Below are positions 26,975 through 35,371 of a stretch of 64,000 bases of DNA, piece after piece. Position numbers and translations under genes: made by a program. The notes under the pieces are model-generated. The model was not told the DNA's origin and ran no database searches. It saw only the letters and a program-made list of their open reading frames with translations. Origin of the DNA: Ningiella ruwaisensis (GTDB lineage Bacteria > Pseudomonadota > Gammaproteobacteria > Enterobacterales > Alteromonadaceae); NCBI RefSeq assembly GCF_004798935.1, contig NZ_RAHT01000001.1, positions 558,001 through 622,000 of the forward strand, in the 5' to 3' direction. Every line of letters starts with the position of its first letter. Position 1 is the stretch's first letter.

Positions 26975-27127
26975 ATTGTCCAAGCCTTGCAGGCTTTGAC
27001 GAGGGCGAGCGATCCCCCACATCTAGTTTTTCAACACAAAAAATAAATCACCGACAACACAGCGTCTTACTCGAACAACTACAGTTTTACCTACAATTTT
27101 ACTTGTAGAAATCAGCATAGCATTAGA

Positions 27128-27147
27128 TACTGTATAAACAAACAGTA
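27128..27147 (+). promoter_or_regulatory. LexA box controlling umuDC
   Basis: TACTGTATAAACAAACAGTA is a near-perfect LexA (SOS) box with CTG and CAG arms in the canonical spacing. It lies 26 bp before umuD and should repress the pair until DNA damage. Confidence 0.92.
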
Positions 27148-27173
27148 TCAATTGTGATTTTTCGAGGTTCGTC

Positions 27174-27623
27174 ATGAGTGTCTCGCTGATAGGCCGTAGC
27201 GGCGCACTTGCCTTCATCAAAGCCAAGCGCCTTCGTATTCCATTGTTCATGGAACGTGTTTCTGCTGGTTTTCCCTCCCCAGCGCAGGATTATGTTGAGC
27301 AAACGCTCGACCTCAACGAGCTGTGCATCAAGCGACCAGCTGCAACCTTCTTTGTGCGTGTTGAAGGTGATTCAATGATTGATGCCGGGATTCACCCAGA
27401 TGATATTTTGGTGGTTGATCGCTCTGTCCAAGCAGAACACGGTGACATTGTCATCGCTGGTATCCATGGAGAACTCACGGTAAAGGAGCTTCAACTTAGG
27501 CCGTGCGTCATGCTGATCCCAAGAAACCGGGCGTATGAGCCCATCCATATTCCTGAAGGGACAGAGTTAGAGATATTTGGTGTGGTCACCAATGTGGTGC
27601 GAAACATGCGCCGTAAGTCGTGA
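27174..27623 (+). CDS. umuD: UmuD-like (RumA) SOS mutagenesis protein
   Basis: A 149-residue self-cleaving UmuD homologue. The cleavage site is A31-G32 in RVSAGFPSP; the catalytic Ser67 is in EGDSMID and Lys104 in LTVKEL. After RecA-stimulated cleavage UmuD' joins UmuC to form translesion polymerase V. The ATG at 27174 follows the LexA box. In SXT/R391 elements the pair is called rumAB and lies in this same place. It ends 7 bp before umuC. Confidence 0.94.
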   Translation: MSVSLIGRSGALAFIKAKRLRIPLFMERVSAGFPSPAQDYVEQTLDLNELCIKRPAATFFVRVEGDSMIDAGIHPDDILVVDRSVQAEHGDIVIAGIHGELTVKELQLRPCVMLIPRNRAYEPIHIPEGTELEIFGVVTNVVRNMRRKS

Positions 27624-27630
27624 CTATCCC

Positions 27631-28899
27631 ATGCCTGTGTTTGCTTTGGTGGACTGCAACAACTTTTACGCCAGTTGTGAGAAGCTGTTTCGTCCTGATT
27701 TAAAAGATACGCCGGTTGTGGTGCTGTCCAATAACGACGGCTGCGTGGTTGCACGCTCGCGTGAAGCTAAGTTACTCGGTATTAAAATGGGTGTACCCGT
27801 CTTTCAAATCAAATCTGAAATGCAGCGCCATGGCATTTTGGCATTTTCGTCTAACTATGCGCTGTATGCGGATTTAAGCAGTCGAGTGATGCGCACTTTG
27901 GAGGAGATGGCACCACGAGTAGAGGTTTACTCCATTGACGAAGCGTTTTTGGACTTAACCGGTATTGAGTCTGCCATATCTCTTGTCGAGTTCGGACAAC
28001 AAGTGCGAGAGCGCATAGGCCACTGGATTGGGATCACCGTCTGTGTAGGCATTGCACCGACTAAAACACTCGCCAAACTGGCAAACCATGCCGCTAAAAA
28101 GTATCCAGCCACTCAGGGCGTTGTAGACCTGACCAATCCAGAACGGCAACGTCGATTGCTCGCATTAGTTCCGGTTGATGATGTTTGGGGCGTTGGTAGA
28201 CGGCTTTCTAAGCGTTTAAATGCGTTGGGTATCACCACAGCCTTAGATCTCGCCAATGCCTCTCCTAGAGCCATCAGAGACCAGTTTTCGGTGGTTTTAG
28301 AAAGAACCGTCAGAGAGCTCAATGGTGAGTCGTGCATTGAACTTGAAGAGATCCCGCCAACTAAGAAGCAAATCGTCTGTAGCCGTTCATTTGGCGCAAA
28401 AGTAACGCAATTTGAATTGTTACGTGAGGCCGTATGCGAATACGCAACCCGCGCCACTGAGAAGCTACGCAAAGAACAGCAGCAAGCCAAAGTGATGACC
28501 GTGTTTATACGAACCAGCCCCTTTAAGGACAACGAGCCGCAGTACAGCAATTCCGCATCCGGTGAGTTACTGATCCCCAGTTGCGATACGCGGGATTTTA
28601 TCGAGCTGGCCAGTCACTTACTCAAGCGGATATGGAAGGATGGTTTTCGTTATGCCAAAGCGGGCGTCATGCTGTCTGACTTTTACGATCCAGGCATGTT
28701 TCAACCAGGACTATTCGATGACGTATCGACCCGCTCTAATAGCCAGCAGTTAATGTCTGTATTGGACACCATTAACCAAAGCGGTGCCGGAAAGGTTTTC
28801 TTTGCTGGACAAGGTACGAAGAAAGATTGGTCGATGAAGCGAGAGCATTTGTCTCCCGCTTATACAACACGCTGGGACCAGTTACCACGAGTGAAGTAG
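27631..28899 (+). CDS. umuC: UmuC-like (RumB) translesion DNA polymerase V subunit
   Basis: A 422-residue Y-family polymerase. The start at 27631 (MPVFALVDCNNFYASCEKLF) gives the conserved N-terminus; the upstream open frame overlaps umuD and is not used. The metal-binding SIDEAFLD motif is near residue 103, followed by thumb and little-finger domains. In SXT the rumB gene is interrupted by resistance genes; here it is intact. It permits bypass of lesions after DNA damage, and raises mutation in the host. Confidence 0.94.
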   Translation: MPVFALVDCNNFYASCEKLFRPDLKDTPVVVLSNNDGCVVARSREAKLLGIKMGVPVFQIKSEMQRHGILAFSSNYALYADLSSRVMRTLEEMAPRVEVYSIDEAFLDLTGIESAISLVEFGQQVRERIGHWIGITVCVGIAPTKTLAKLANHAAKKYPATQGVVDLTNPERQRRLLALVPVDDVWGVGRRLSKRLNALGITTALDLANASPRAIRDQFSVVLERTVRELNGESCIELEEIPPTKKQIVCSRSFGAKVTQFELLREAVCEYATRATEKLRKEQQQAKVMTVFIRTSPFKDNEPQYSNSASGELLIPSCDTRDFIELASHLLKRIWKDGFRYAKAGVMLSDFYDPGMFQPGLFDDVSTRSNSQQLMSVLDTINQSGAGKVFFAGQGTKKDWSMKREHLSPAYTTRWDQLPRVK

Positions 28900-28909
28900 A
28901 CCCTGTGAT

Positions 28910-29353
28910 TCAATAGGCATTCACTCTGCGACGTAGCATGTTGAGCTTATCAACCTGGCGTCGAACATCACTGAAGAATTCTTCTTTCTCCATGGCCAGC
29001 GCTAACTCCCATTCTTTGGCTAGACCTTGGCAGTCCAAAAATGAGTATCTCAGCTTCGTCTTTGAAATACGCAGTCCCTTGCTAAAGACCACGCGCTTGC
29101 CTCGTTGACCGTGAAAGCTGTTGATGTACCACTCTATGCCAAAGCCATACTTAAAGTCTCTGATACGGACACCAAGCAGCCCCCAATCTTTAAAGAGCTC
29201 ATTCTCACGAACCTTGTAATGGGTAACCCAAAAGTCATCAACTTCAGCTCGTGCTAGCGCTTTTAGCCTGTCTGTTTCTTGCTGAAGTAAATCTGATACC
29301 TCTGCTTTCCATTGTTCATTGACGATTTCTACCAAACCAATTTCCCCATCCAA
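28910..29353 (-). CDS. mobI: MobI, oriT-accessory mobilisation protein
   Basis: A 147-residue protein, convergent with umuC (10-bp gap) and directly beside the oriT region. SXT MobI is essential for transfer initiation at oriT, working with TraI. The position (umuC-mobI-oriT-srpM) is the SXT order. The sequence is charged and helical at both ends (NEQWKAEVSDLLQQETDRLKAL and QVDKLNMLRRRV). The likely start is a TTG at 29353; no ATG is available in frame. The name rests on context and size. Confidence 0.82.
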   Translation of the reverse strand: MDGEIGLVEIVNEQWKAEVSDLLQQETDRLKALARAEVDDFWVTHYKVRENELFKDWGLLGVRIRDFKYGFGIEWYINSFHGQRGKRVVFSKGLRISKTKLRYSFLDCQGLAKEWELALAMEKEEFFSDVRRQVDKLNMLRRRVNAY

Positions 29354-29640
29354 TTAACCCCAAAAGCCAAAACCACTATCCGTTTGGCTTTTGGATCGAA
29401 ACGCCAAACGTAAAACTGCCGTAACAATCACTGTTTGGCGTCTCGATATAAATCAACTCGCGCAATCCCATACCTGACAAGGGATACAGCCCGATTTCAC
29501 TTAAAAACGCCTAAAACGACGTATCGCCATGAAGATACAAACCGTTTGGCGAGTTCAGGCCAGAATGCAAACGACGTTTGGCGTCTCGATTTTTTTGGCT
29601 AAGTCATCCGCCGCCAAACAGAGCCTATTCTCATACTTTT
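29354..29640. other. oriT: oriT region of the ICE
   Basis: The intergenic region between mobI and srpM is where SXT oriT lies. It is dense in repeats. A 12-bp inverted repeat CCAAAAGCCAAA/TTTGGCTTTTGG (29360-29371, 29383-29394) is next to mobI. A 15-bp direct repeat GTTTGGCGTCTCGAT occurs at 29433-29447 and 29576-29590, with an inverted near-copy at 29395-29410. A shorter CGTTTGGCGAG lies at 29543-29553. The nick site cannot be fixed by reading. Confidence 0.75.
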
Positions 29641-29694
29641 ACGAAAATGCAATAGGCAGATAGATGAAAGGATTTGTCACCTTTCTGCCCACCG

Positions 29695-29806
29695 CCAGTG
29701 CACCGAATCCTGATAATGACATTTGAGTGAACCGCCAGAGCACTTGGAAAAGCCCAAGCGTGACCAGTGCGGTTGATTGAAAACTGTTAGAGCACTTTGA
29801 GTGCAC
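29695..29806 (+). promoter_or_regulatory. Iteron-like GCACT/AGTGC motifs before srpM, candidate centromere srpC
   Basis: Copies of CCAGTGC (29695, 29764), GAGCACTT (29738) and an inverted pair GCACT-TTG-AGTGC (29792-29804) occur with about 26-bp spacing between the last three. They sit just before srpM. ParR-type proteins bind such arrays to form a centromere, and in the SXT srp system the site lies near this gene. Confidence 0.45.
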
Positions 29807-29817
29807 AGGAGATAAGT

Positions 29818-30792
29818 ATGTTTGTACTGGGCGTAGATATCGGTTACTCAAACCTGAAGCTGGCAATTGGCCAATCAGGCAGTGAACCGAAAACCATTAT
29901 TCTGCCTGCGGGTGCCGGTCCTGCGGATCGTATGCCAGAGCGTATCGGTGGAGGCGATGATGAAACTTGTTTGTATGTATCTGTCGATAATGAGCGTTGG
30001 GCCGCTGGTGTGCCTGCTGGACGCCTTCAAGGCTGGGAACGAGAGCTTCACCCGGAATATCCCACCACAAAAACCTATAAGGCGCTTTTTCATGCCGCCT
30101 TGTTAATGGCTGAAACTGAGTCCATCGATTTGGTTGTCACTGGATTACCGGTTTCCCAGTTTCATGAACCACAACGTAAGTCTGACCTTGTGCAGCGTTT
30201 AAAAGGTGTCCATCAAGTGACGCCTAAGCGCAGCATCACAGTTCATGACGTCAAAGTGCTGCCGCAGCCTGCTGGTGCCTATATGGATCTGGTTCAAACA
30301 GGTGGTGATTTGGGCTTGATTGAAGAAGGTCGCGTCGTCGTCATAGATCCCGGCTTCTTTTCTGTTGACTGGGTTGCCCTTGAAGCCGGAGAAATTCGCT
30401 ACAGCTCATCAGGAACCAGTCTTCAGGCAATGTCCGTGCTACTGGAAACCATTGATAAGCTGATTTCGGAAGATCATGGTGCCAAAGTAGGTATGGATCG
30501 ACTTGAAAAAGCCATGAGAACCGGCGACTTGCAGGTCCTGCTATTTGGAGAAAAAGTCGATATTTCACCTTATCTGAATGCTGCCATGAAAAAGGTAGCG
30601 CCTGTTGCTCTTACAGCCATGCGCCAATCTATGCGCGACGAAAGCATTAATGCGGACTTGGTATTGATCGCCGGAGGTGGAGCCTTGGCTTATAAGGAAG
30701 CGGCCAAGGAGATTTTTTCACGAAGCAAGATCATCGTGCCTGAACAGTCTGTTTTGGCGAACGTCCGAGGCTTCTGGTTTTATGGGGCGTGA
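29818..30792 (+). CDS. srpM: SrpM, ParM-like actin-type partition ATPase
   Basis: A 324-residue actin-fold ATPase. The phosphate 1 loop VLGVDIGYSNLKLAIG is at residues 3-18; the second phosphate motif appears as VVVIDPGFFSVDW around 180, and AGGGA near 290 is the adenosine motif. ParM-like proteins form filaments that push sister copies apart. In SXT/R391 this gene (s003) is srpM of the srpMRC system that stabilises the excised element. The ATG at 29818 follows AGGAG. The next gene starts 2 bp after its stop. Confidence 0.88.
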   Translation: MFVLGVDIGYSNLKLAIGQSGSEPKTIILPAGAGPADRMPERIGGGDDETCLYVSVDNERWAAGVPAGRLQGWERELHPEYPTTKTYKALFHAALLMAETESIDLVVTGLPVSQFHEPQRKSDLVQRLKGVHQVTPKRSITVHDVKVLPQPAGAYMDLVQTGGDLGLIEEGRVVVIDPGFFSVDWVALEAGEIRYSSSGTSLQAMSVLLETIDKLISEDHGAKVGMDRLEKAMRTGDLQVLLFGEKVDISPYLNAAMKKVAPVALTAMRQSMRDESINADLVLIAGGGALAYKEAAKEIFSRSKIIVPEQSVLANVRGFWFYGA

Positions 30793-30794
30793 TC

Positions 30795-31064
30795 ATGAGA
30801 GTTGTCGTCAACATTCCCCCAGGGAGCCACCCAGAACTACTCAAAGAATTGGAAAAGACGCCGCCACGGGAACGTGCTGAGCGTCTGAGGATGCTGGCCA
30901 CCTTTGGCTTAATTCACATGAGCCAGCCCAATCTACCCACCACACCTGCACCGGTGGATGGCCATGCTCCAGAAGTTGAAATTACTTCTGTGAGTAAAGC
31001 GCCTGAACCCAAAGCAGAATCACGTAAACAATCTTTAAAATCAAAACTAGGGCTGGGCTTATAA
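30795..31064 (+). CDS. srpR: SrpR, ParR-like adaptor of the partition system
   Basis: An 89-residue protein from the ATG at 30795; a GTG two codons earlier overlaps the srpM stop. It has a short N-terminal strand MRVVVNIPPGS followed by a helix, as in ribbon-helix-helix ParR proteins, and a Pro-rich basic tail. It should bind the centromere and the SrpM filament. It ends 1 bp before int, so the three genes form one operon. Confidence 0.78.
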   Translation: MRVVVNIPPGSHPELLKELEKTPPRERAERLRMLATFGLIHMSQPNLPTTPAPVDGHAPEVEITSVSKAPEPKAESRKQSLKSKLGLGL

Positions 31065-31065
31065 C

Positions 31066-32307
31066 ATGGCGTTATCAGTTAGCTGGCTCGATGCCAGGTT
31101 AAATAAAGAAGCAAAAGAAACCGTAGTAAAAGCCGACCGAGACGGGCTAAGTGCTCGGGTATCGCCCAAGGGCAAAATTGTTTTTCAGTTTCGTTATCGT
31201 TTCGATGGCAAGCAACAGCGGGTAGACATAGGTACATACCCACTAATGAAGCTTGCTGAAGCCAGGAATGAGCTGGATAGGTTAAGGGCAGTACTTGATC
31301 AGGGCAGAAATCCCAAGCTCTACCTTCAGCAGGAACGGGCCAAGTATTCTGCCAACCAAAGCTTCGAATCGATTTTTCGAGACTGGATAGACTCTGCCGG
31401 TAAGCAAGGGCTAAAGGAGAAAACGTGGCACTACCAAAAACGCAGCAGTGAAATATATTTGCTGCCCCGACTTGGCAAGTACCCATTAACTGACATCAAT
31501 GAATTGTCCTTGCGAAACTGTCTTCGTGAGGTTTCGGAGTCGTCCCCTTCAAACACAGAGCGCCTAGTGTCTGTACTGCATAAGTTCTATGACTGGCTGA
31601 TTGATGAACAAATTTTGGAAATTAACGCTGCCGCAGGGATCACAGCAAAGAAAGTCGGTGGTAAGAAAGGTAAACGAACTCGGGTGCTAAACGATAACGA
31701 GATCAGGATACTTTGGCGCTATTTGCACGAGTCAAAAATTACTGAGAAGAACCGCATCTACATTAAATTGCTTCTGCTATTGGGCGGTCGCAAGGGAGAA
31801 CTCATTCAAGCTGAAAAGCATCACTTTGACTTGCAATCTGCAATGTGGACAGTGCCTATAGAGATCCGCAAACAAGGTGAGAAAATTGGAGCGCCAATCA
31901 TGCGGCCATTGATTAAACCTGCTATAGAGCTGATTGAATTGGCGATGCAGATGAGTAAATCAACTTACCTGTTTCCCGCGAACGGACAAGATGAGCTTGC
32001 CACAAATGGCTTTGATACCACTATTCCTAACAATGTGAAAATCTGGGCTCGCAGGTCGCTTGGTATTGAGATGGAACATTGGTCTATGCATGATCTTCGC
32101 AGAACGATGCGAACGCGTATGTCGGCCATCACGACGCAAGAAGTTGCCGAGTTGATGATTGGCCACAGCAAAAAAGGGTTGGATGCTATCTACAACCAAT
32201 ATCAGTACCTGGATGAAATGCGTCATGCTTACGACGTTTGGTATCAACAGCTAGAGACCATCATCGAGCCGACAGGCTTTCCATTCAACTGGCGTTTCGG
32301 ACAATAA
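31066..32307 (+). CDS. int: Int, SXT-type tyrosine recombinase
   Basis: A 413-residue tyrosine recombinase, the length of SXT Int. The N-terminal arm-binding domain (about 10-90) holds the DUF4102-like LSARVSPKGKIVFQFRYRF and VDIGTYPLMKLAEAR. Catalytic residues are R242 (LGGRKGE), H342 and R345 (MHDLRRT), H367 (IGHSKKG) and Y376 (AIYNQYQYLDE). It inserts the ICE into prfC and cuts it out with Xis. The prfC junction 0.8 kb downstream agrees with this specificity. It is convergent with xis. Confidence 0.95.
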   Translation: MALSVSWLDARLNKEAKETVVKADRDGLSARVSPKGKIVFQFRYRFDGKQQRVDIGTYPLMKLAEARNELDRLRAVLDQGRNPKLYLQQERAKYSANQSFESIFRDWIDSAGKQGLKEKTWHYQKRSSEIYLLPRLGKYPLTDINELSLRNCLREVSESSPSNTERLVSVLHKFYDWLIDEQILEINAAAGITAKKVGGKKGKRTRVLNDNEIRILWRYLHESKITEKNRIYIKLLLLLGGRKGELIQAEKHHFDLQSAMWTVPIEIRKQGEKIGAPIMRPLIKPAIELIELAMQMSKSTYLFPANGQDELATNGFDTTIPNNVKIWARRSLGIEMEHWSMHDLRRTMRTRMSAITTQEVAELMIGHSKKGLDAIYNQYQYLDEMRHAYDVWYQQLETIIEPTGFPFNWRFGQ

Positions 32308-32323
32308 AATAAAAGAAAGAGGC

Positions 32324-32518
32324 TCAGTCCTCTTTCTTCTCATACTCCTCCAAATCTTCAATGTGCCACAGCTTGTTTCGTGTATTTCGGTTGATACGAG
32401 GTTGCGGCAAGCTGCCATCTTTTATTCTTCGCCAGAGCGTCGTATAGCTAATGTGGTAACGAGCCATAACTTCGTAAGATGTTAGAAAAGGGGTTAATTG
32501 GTGCGCTACTGCTGTCAT
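32324..32518 (-). CDS. xis: Xis, AlpA-like recombination directionality factor
   Basis: A 64-residue protein from the ATG at 32518 (AGGAG 8 nt upstream; the frame is open to 32539). It is an AlpA/MerR-like winged helix: LTSYEVMARYHISYTTLWRRIKDGSLPQPRI. Small proteins of this type bend DNA at attachment arms and favour excision. It lies between int and the attachment site as in SXT. Confidence 0.85.
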   Translation of the reverse strand: MTAVAHQLTPFLTSYEVMARYHISYTTLWRRIKDGSLPQPRINRNTRNKLWHIEDLEEYEKKED

Positions 32519-33099
32519 CTGCTTTCTCCTGAAAATCAATGTAAAGCTATCATCGCCTGATTCATCACTTGTTGATGGTCAGAAAGATGCATGATTTGTT
32601 CAGAAGATCAGCCTTATCAAAACACAAATGTTGCTATTAGGTACTTTTCAGCTCAAACCTATGAATAACAAGGGCTACAAGGCGGTTTGTGTCATGAATA
32701 GCAATCAACACGCCTAACGAGAAAAATTTGTACACACTGTTTGTACACTCGCAACGATGACACACCAAAAACTACAATGACGAACCCTTTAAATTCATAA
32801 ACTTATAAACAAAAAACTAGAGATGATCGCATTTATTCCGTTTTTGTAATGTCGAAACCAAAGTACCAAAAGCAGGAGGTACTTTCTTCATCAAACCCAA
32901 TAACCACAAGGCCTACAGCCAGATTTGTGTCATGGAATTTTCGCCAAAGGCCTCTAAAACGGAATTTGTACTCAAGTTTGTACACACTTTCCGAGGTTAC
33001 GCTTGAACATCATTGAAAAGCAAAGAAACGAGAAAAAGACAAAAAGCCTTTAAATTCAGTACGTAGAGATGTGATTGTGGTGTGCAATGAAAGGTGGTT
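32519..33099. repeat. ICE end with two imperfect 110-bp direct repeats and TTTGTACAC arm sites
   Basis: No gene is present in these 581 bp. Two related segments, about 32641-32752 and 32879-32992, share GTACTTT, ATAAC-ACAAGG, CTACA, TTTGTGTCATG and paired TTTGTAC-type sites. The sites are TTTGTACAC at 32727, 32740 and 32977 and TTTGTACTC at 32965, spaced 12-13 bp within each pair. CCTTTAAATTCA recurs near 32787 and 33048. Such paired repeats near the end of an element suit Int and Xis arm binding. Confidence 0.6.
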
Positions 33100-33240
33100 T
33101 TAAGCGTTGAAAGGCTGGGCGGCATCAGGGTGCGAGATAATGGCAAAAGTGCGGCGTTTGTTTATTTCTTCAGACACCTTAGAGGACACTTTTGCCTTTT
33201 TTTTAGCATCAGTTGCAGGGGTGCTTGTGGCAGAGGCCAT
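33100..33240 (-). pseudogene. prfC: prfC 5' fragment cut by ICE insertion
   Basis: A 46-codon remnant starting at 33240 (AAGGAAG 6 nt upstream). It encodes a 28-residue Lys/Ser-rich leader and then RRTFAIISHPDA, the start of peptide release factor 3 (RF3). The GTPase P-loop GKT that should follow is missing, so this piece cannot work. In SXT insertions the rest of prfC is restored at the other end by sequence from the ICE; that end is outside the window. Confidence 0.95.
33119..33145. other. attL: Attachment junction (attL) inside prfC
   Basis: The prfC reading is normal up to the codons for ISHPDA (33121-33138) and then leaves the conserved GKTTITEK sequence for AQPFNA and a stop. The crossover core must lie at or just before 33120. 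SXT-family elements use a short identical core at this point of prfC. The exact core length needs the other end of the element. Confidence 0.8.
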
Positions 33241-33439
33241 GACATACTTCCTTAGGCAGTACAATCTGCTTTTGCAAATTGAGTAATTAATACGGTCGTT
33301 TCAGGGTGCGCGATTGTAGCAAAACACGCCTGTTGATTAAATTACTTTTACGCTAAACTCTCCTCATAAACAAAGCTCGGGCTTCATCTTTATTAAATCT
33401 CACACAAAAATAAGTCTTCCGCCGATAGTTCTGTCAGGA

Positions 33440-34306
33440 ATGCTGCTTGCCCTGTCAGGAACTTTCTTATTTTCATTAAAACCTATAGTAATCAAATATG
33501 CATACGCTGAAGGGCTTAGTAGCGCACAGGTCATTTGTCTGCGAATGCTCTTTTCCTTGCCATTTTATGCGGGCGTCCTTATCTACTATTATTTTAAAAA
33601 ACCAGAGCGACGCAAAGTGGTTGTTAAACATATTATTCCGGTTGCAGTACTTGGAATACTCGGTTATTTCGTCGCAAGCTATTTAGACTTATTGGGGCTT
33701 AATTACATAAGCGCCCAACTTGAACGCGTTGTTCTTTTTTGTTTCCCTACCATTGTAGTATTAATGTCGGCAATTTTTTTCAACACCAAATTGCCTAAAA
33801 ATATCTGGCTTGTGCTTGCTATGTCTTATTGCGGGATTTTGCTTATATTCGCACATGATATAACTACATTAGGCAGTGAAGTTGCCTTGGGCACAGGTTT
33901 AGTGTTTTTAAGTGCGATAGCCTTTTCAGTTTATGTGCTTTGGAGTAAACCTTTAATGCTTAAAATGGGCTCGCAAGTGTTTACCAGTATTGCCATGATT
34001 GCTGCAAGTGTGGTGATTTTTACGTTTTTTACGGTAAGCGAATCGCTATCTTCACTCGCAGTATCAAAAGAGGCACTATTGATTTGCGCTGCGCTGGCGT
34101 TTTTCTGTACCGTGATCCCGTCTTTACTCGTTGCAGAGGCAATTCAACGGATAGGACCTGAACGCACTAGTATTGCTGGCACAAGCGGGCCGGTTATTAC
34201 CTCGATTTTAGCTGTCGTGTTTCTCGAAGAAGCATTCACAATGTATCACCTCACGGGGCTGGTGCTAATTATTATTGCAATTGGATTGGCATCAAAACAA
34301 AAATAA
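33440..34306 (+). CDS. EamA-family (DMT) membrane transporter
   Basis: A 288-residue protein with ten hydrophobic segments in two EamA repeats (first about 3-130, second about 145-285). The family exports amino acids and other metabolites; the substrate is unknown. The ATG at 33440 lacks a good ribosome binding site, and the open frame continues upstream with LPPIVLSG, so a non-ATG start near 33405 is possible. It is divergent from the prfC fragment; the 200 bp between them carry both promoters. Confidence 0.85.
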   Translation: MLLALSGTFLFSLKPIVIKYAYAEGLSSAQVICLRMLFSLPFYAGVLIYYYFKKPERRKVVVKHIIPVAVLGILGYFVASYLDLLGLNYISAQLERVVLFCFPTIVVLMSAIFFNTKLPKNIWLVLAMSYCGILLIFAHDITTLGSEVALGTGLVFLSAIAFSVYVLWSKPLMLKMGSQVFTSIAMIAASVVIFTFFTVSESLSSLAVSKEALLICAALAFFCTVIPSLLVAEAIQRIGPERTSIAGTSGPVITSILAVVFLEEAFTMYHLTGLVLIIIAIGLASKQK

Positions 34307-34354
34307 CAACAAAAATAACGACAAAAACAAAGAAACCTAAGAATCGTTAACTCA

Positions 34355-34921
34355 CTACAGGTTTAAAGAGTAGAGGAAGGCATCACTTTTGTTCCCCTTT
34401 CCGTCATCATAGTAGTTTTTTCGCCTTCCCACGTTGACAAAGCCGAAGCGTTCATAAAGTTTTATGGCTGCATGATTATCTGCATTTACTTCAAGATGTA
34501 AAACCGGGCACTGTAGAGCGCATAATTCGTGTATCCCCCACTCTAAAAGCGTTTTTGCAAGGCCTTGCCGGCGATAGCTTGAAACTACCCAAATATCTTC
34601 TAGTTCAGCGGAATCAATGAGAAGAGAATCTAGGTTAGAATCTGCTTTTGCATCTGCTTCTGCGTCAAAACACTCACTTGAAGATAGTATAATCGGATTG
34701 ATAATTATCATACCAAGCACTGTATGGTAATCATGATTTGCACCTACCATTAAAGCGCTGGTAGTATTGCTCAGTGAGCCCTTAAAGCTTGTGTAAGACC
34801 AGGGGACAGTGCGATTTTTGCTAAAATGTTTATATGCGGATTGCATCATTGCATCATTGCAATCACTTCCCCTTATGATACGAAATTCAGGCGCTTTGAT
34901 TGCAGGCTTTTTTTCAGGCAT
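34355..34921 (-). CDS. rimI: RimI-type ribosomal protein N-acetyltransferase
   Basis: A 188-residue GNAT protein. The acetyl-CoA loop SSYRRQGLAKTLLEWGIHEL lies near residues 113-132; the end motif VNADNHAAIKLYERFGFVNVGRRKNYY (about 145-171) is the RimI hallmark. RimI acetylates the N-terminus of ribosomal protein S18. It overlaps holD by 8 bp, the order holD-rimI as in E. coli, where prfC is also close by. Confidence 0.9.
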   Translation of the reverse strand: MPEKKPAIKAPEFRIIRGSDCNDAMMQSAYKHFSKNRTVPWSYTSFKGSLSNTTSALMVGANHDYHTVLGMIIINPIILSSSECFDAEADAKADSNLDSLLIDSAELEDIWVVSSYRRQGLAKTLLEWGIHELCALQCPVLHLEVNADNHAAIKLYERFGFVNVGRRKNYYDDGKGNKSDAFLYSLNL

Positions 34922-35264
34922 GTTTAAGAAGATCTACGTGCTCTTGAATTGCTTGCCAGATACTGCGTTTTAAGTCGCTGTCGGCGACAGTTAGCGTGAA
35001 AGGCAGGGTTAGTCGACGACTAATTGGATCAAAGCTTATTGTTTGCGCATCACTAAACTCACAGTCTTCCTGCTGGATATTAAGAAGCGCCAATACGTCA
35101 TTAAACCAAGGTTTCAAGCTTATAACAGCCTGCTCTTGCTCGCTCTCATAAGCACGGTATACATCAATGCCCATTGCTTGCAACAAAGCGGTTTGTTTCT
35201 TTGAAATTGACTTAAGCGCAGCGTTTTCTTTGAAAGTTTGCATTTGGTTAGCTGATGTCGTCAT
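34914..35264 (-). CDS. holD: HolD, DNA polymerase III psi subunit
   Basis: A 116-residue protein with the psi pattern: SKKQTALLQAMGIDVYRAY near residues 20-38 and a C-terminal KRSIWQAIQEHV helix. Psi links the clamp loader to chi and SSB. Translation is coupled to rimI by overlap. Sequence similarity in this family is low; position with rimI and prfC supports the call. Confidence 0.82.
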   Translation of the reverse strand: MTTSANQMQTFKENAALKSISKKQTALLQAMGIDVYRAYESEQEQAVISLKPWFNDVLALLNIQQEDCEFSDAQTISFDPISRRLTLPFTLTVADSDLKRSIWQAIQEHVDLLKHA

Positions 35265-35371
35265 GGCAAATTATATACATTTATCGATTGGCAGTTTATC
35301 ACTTGGCCTTTAATCAATTGGCGAGATGTGGAGATAGTAAAGGAATATCGACAAAGATGAAACAAAAGAAG

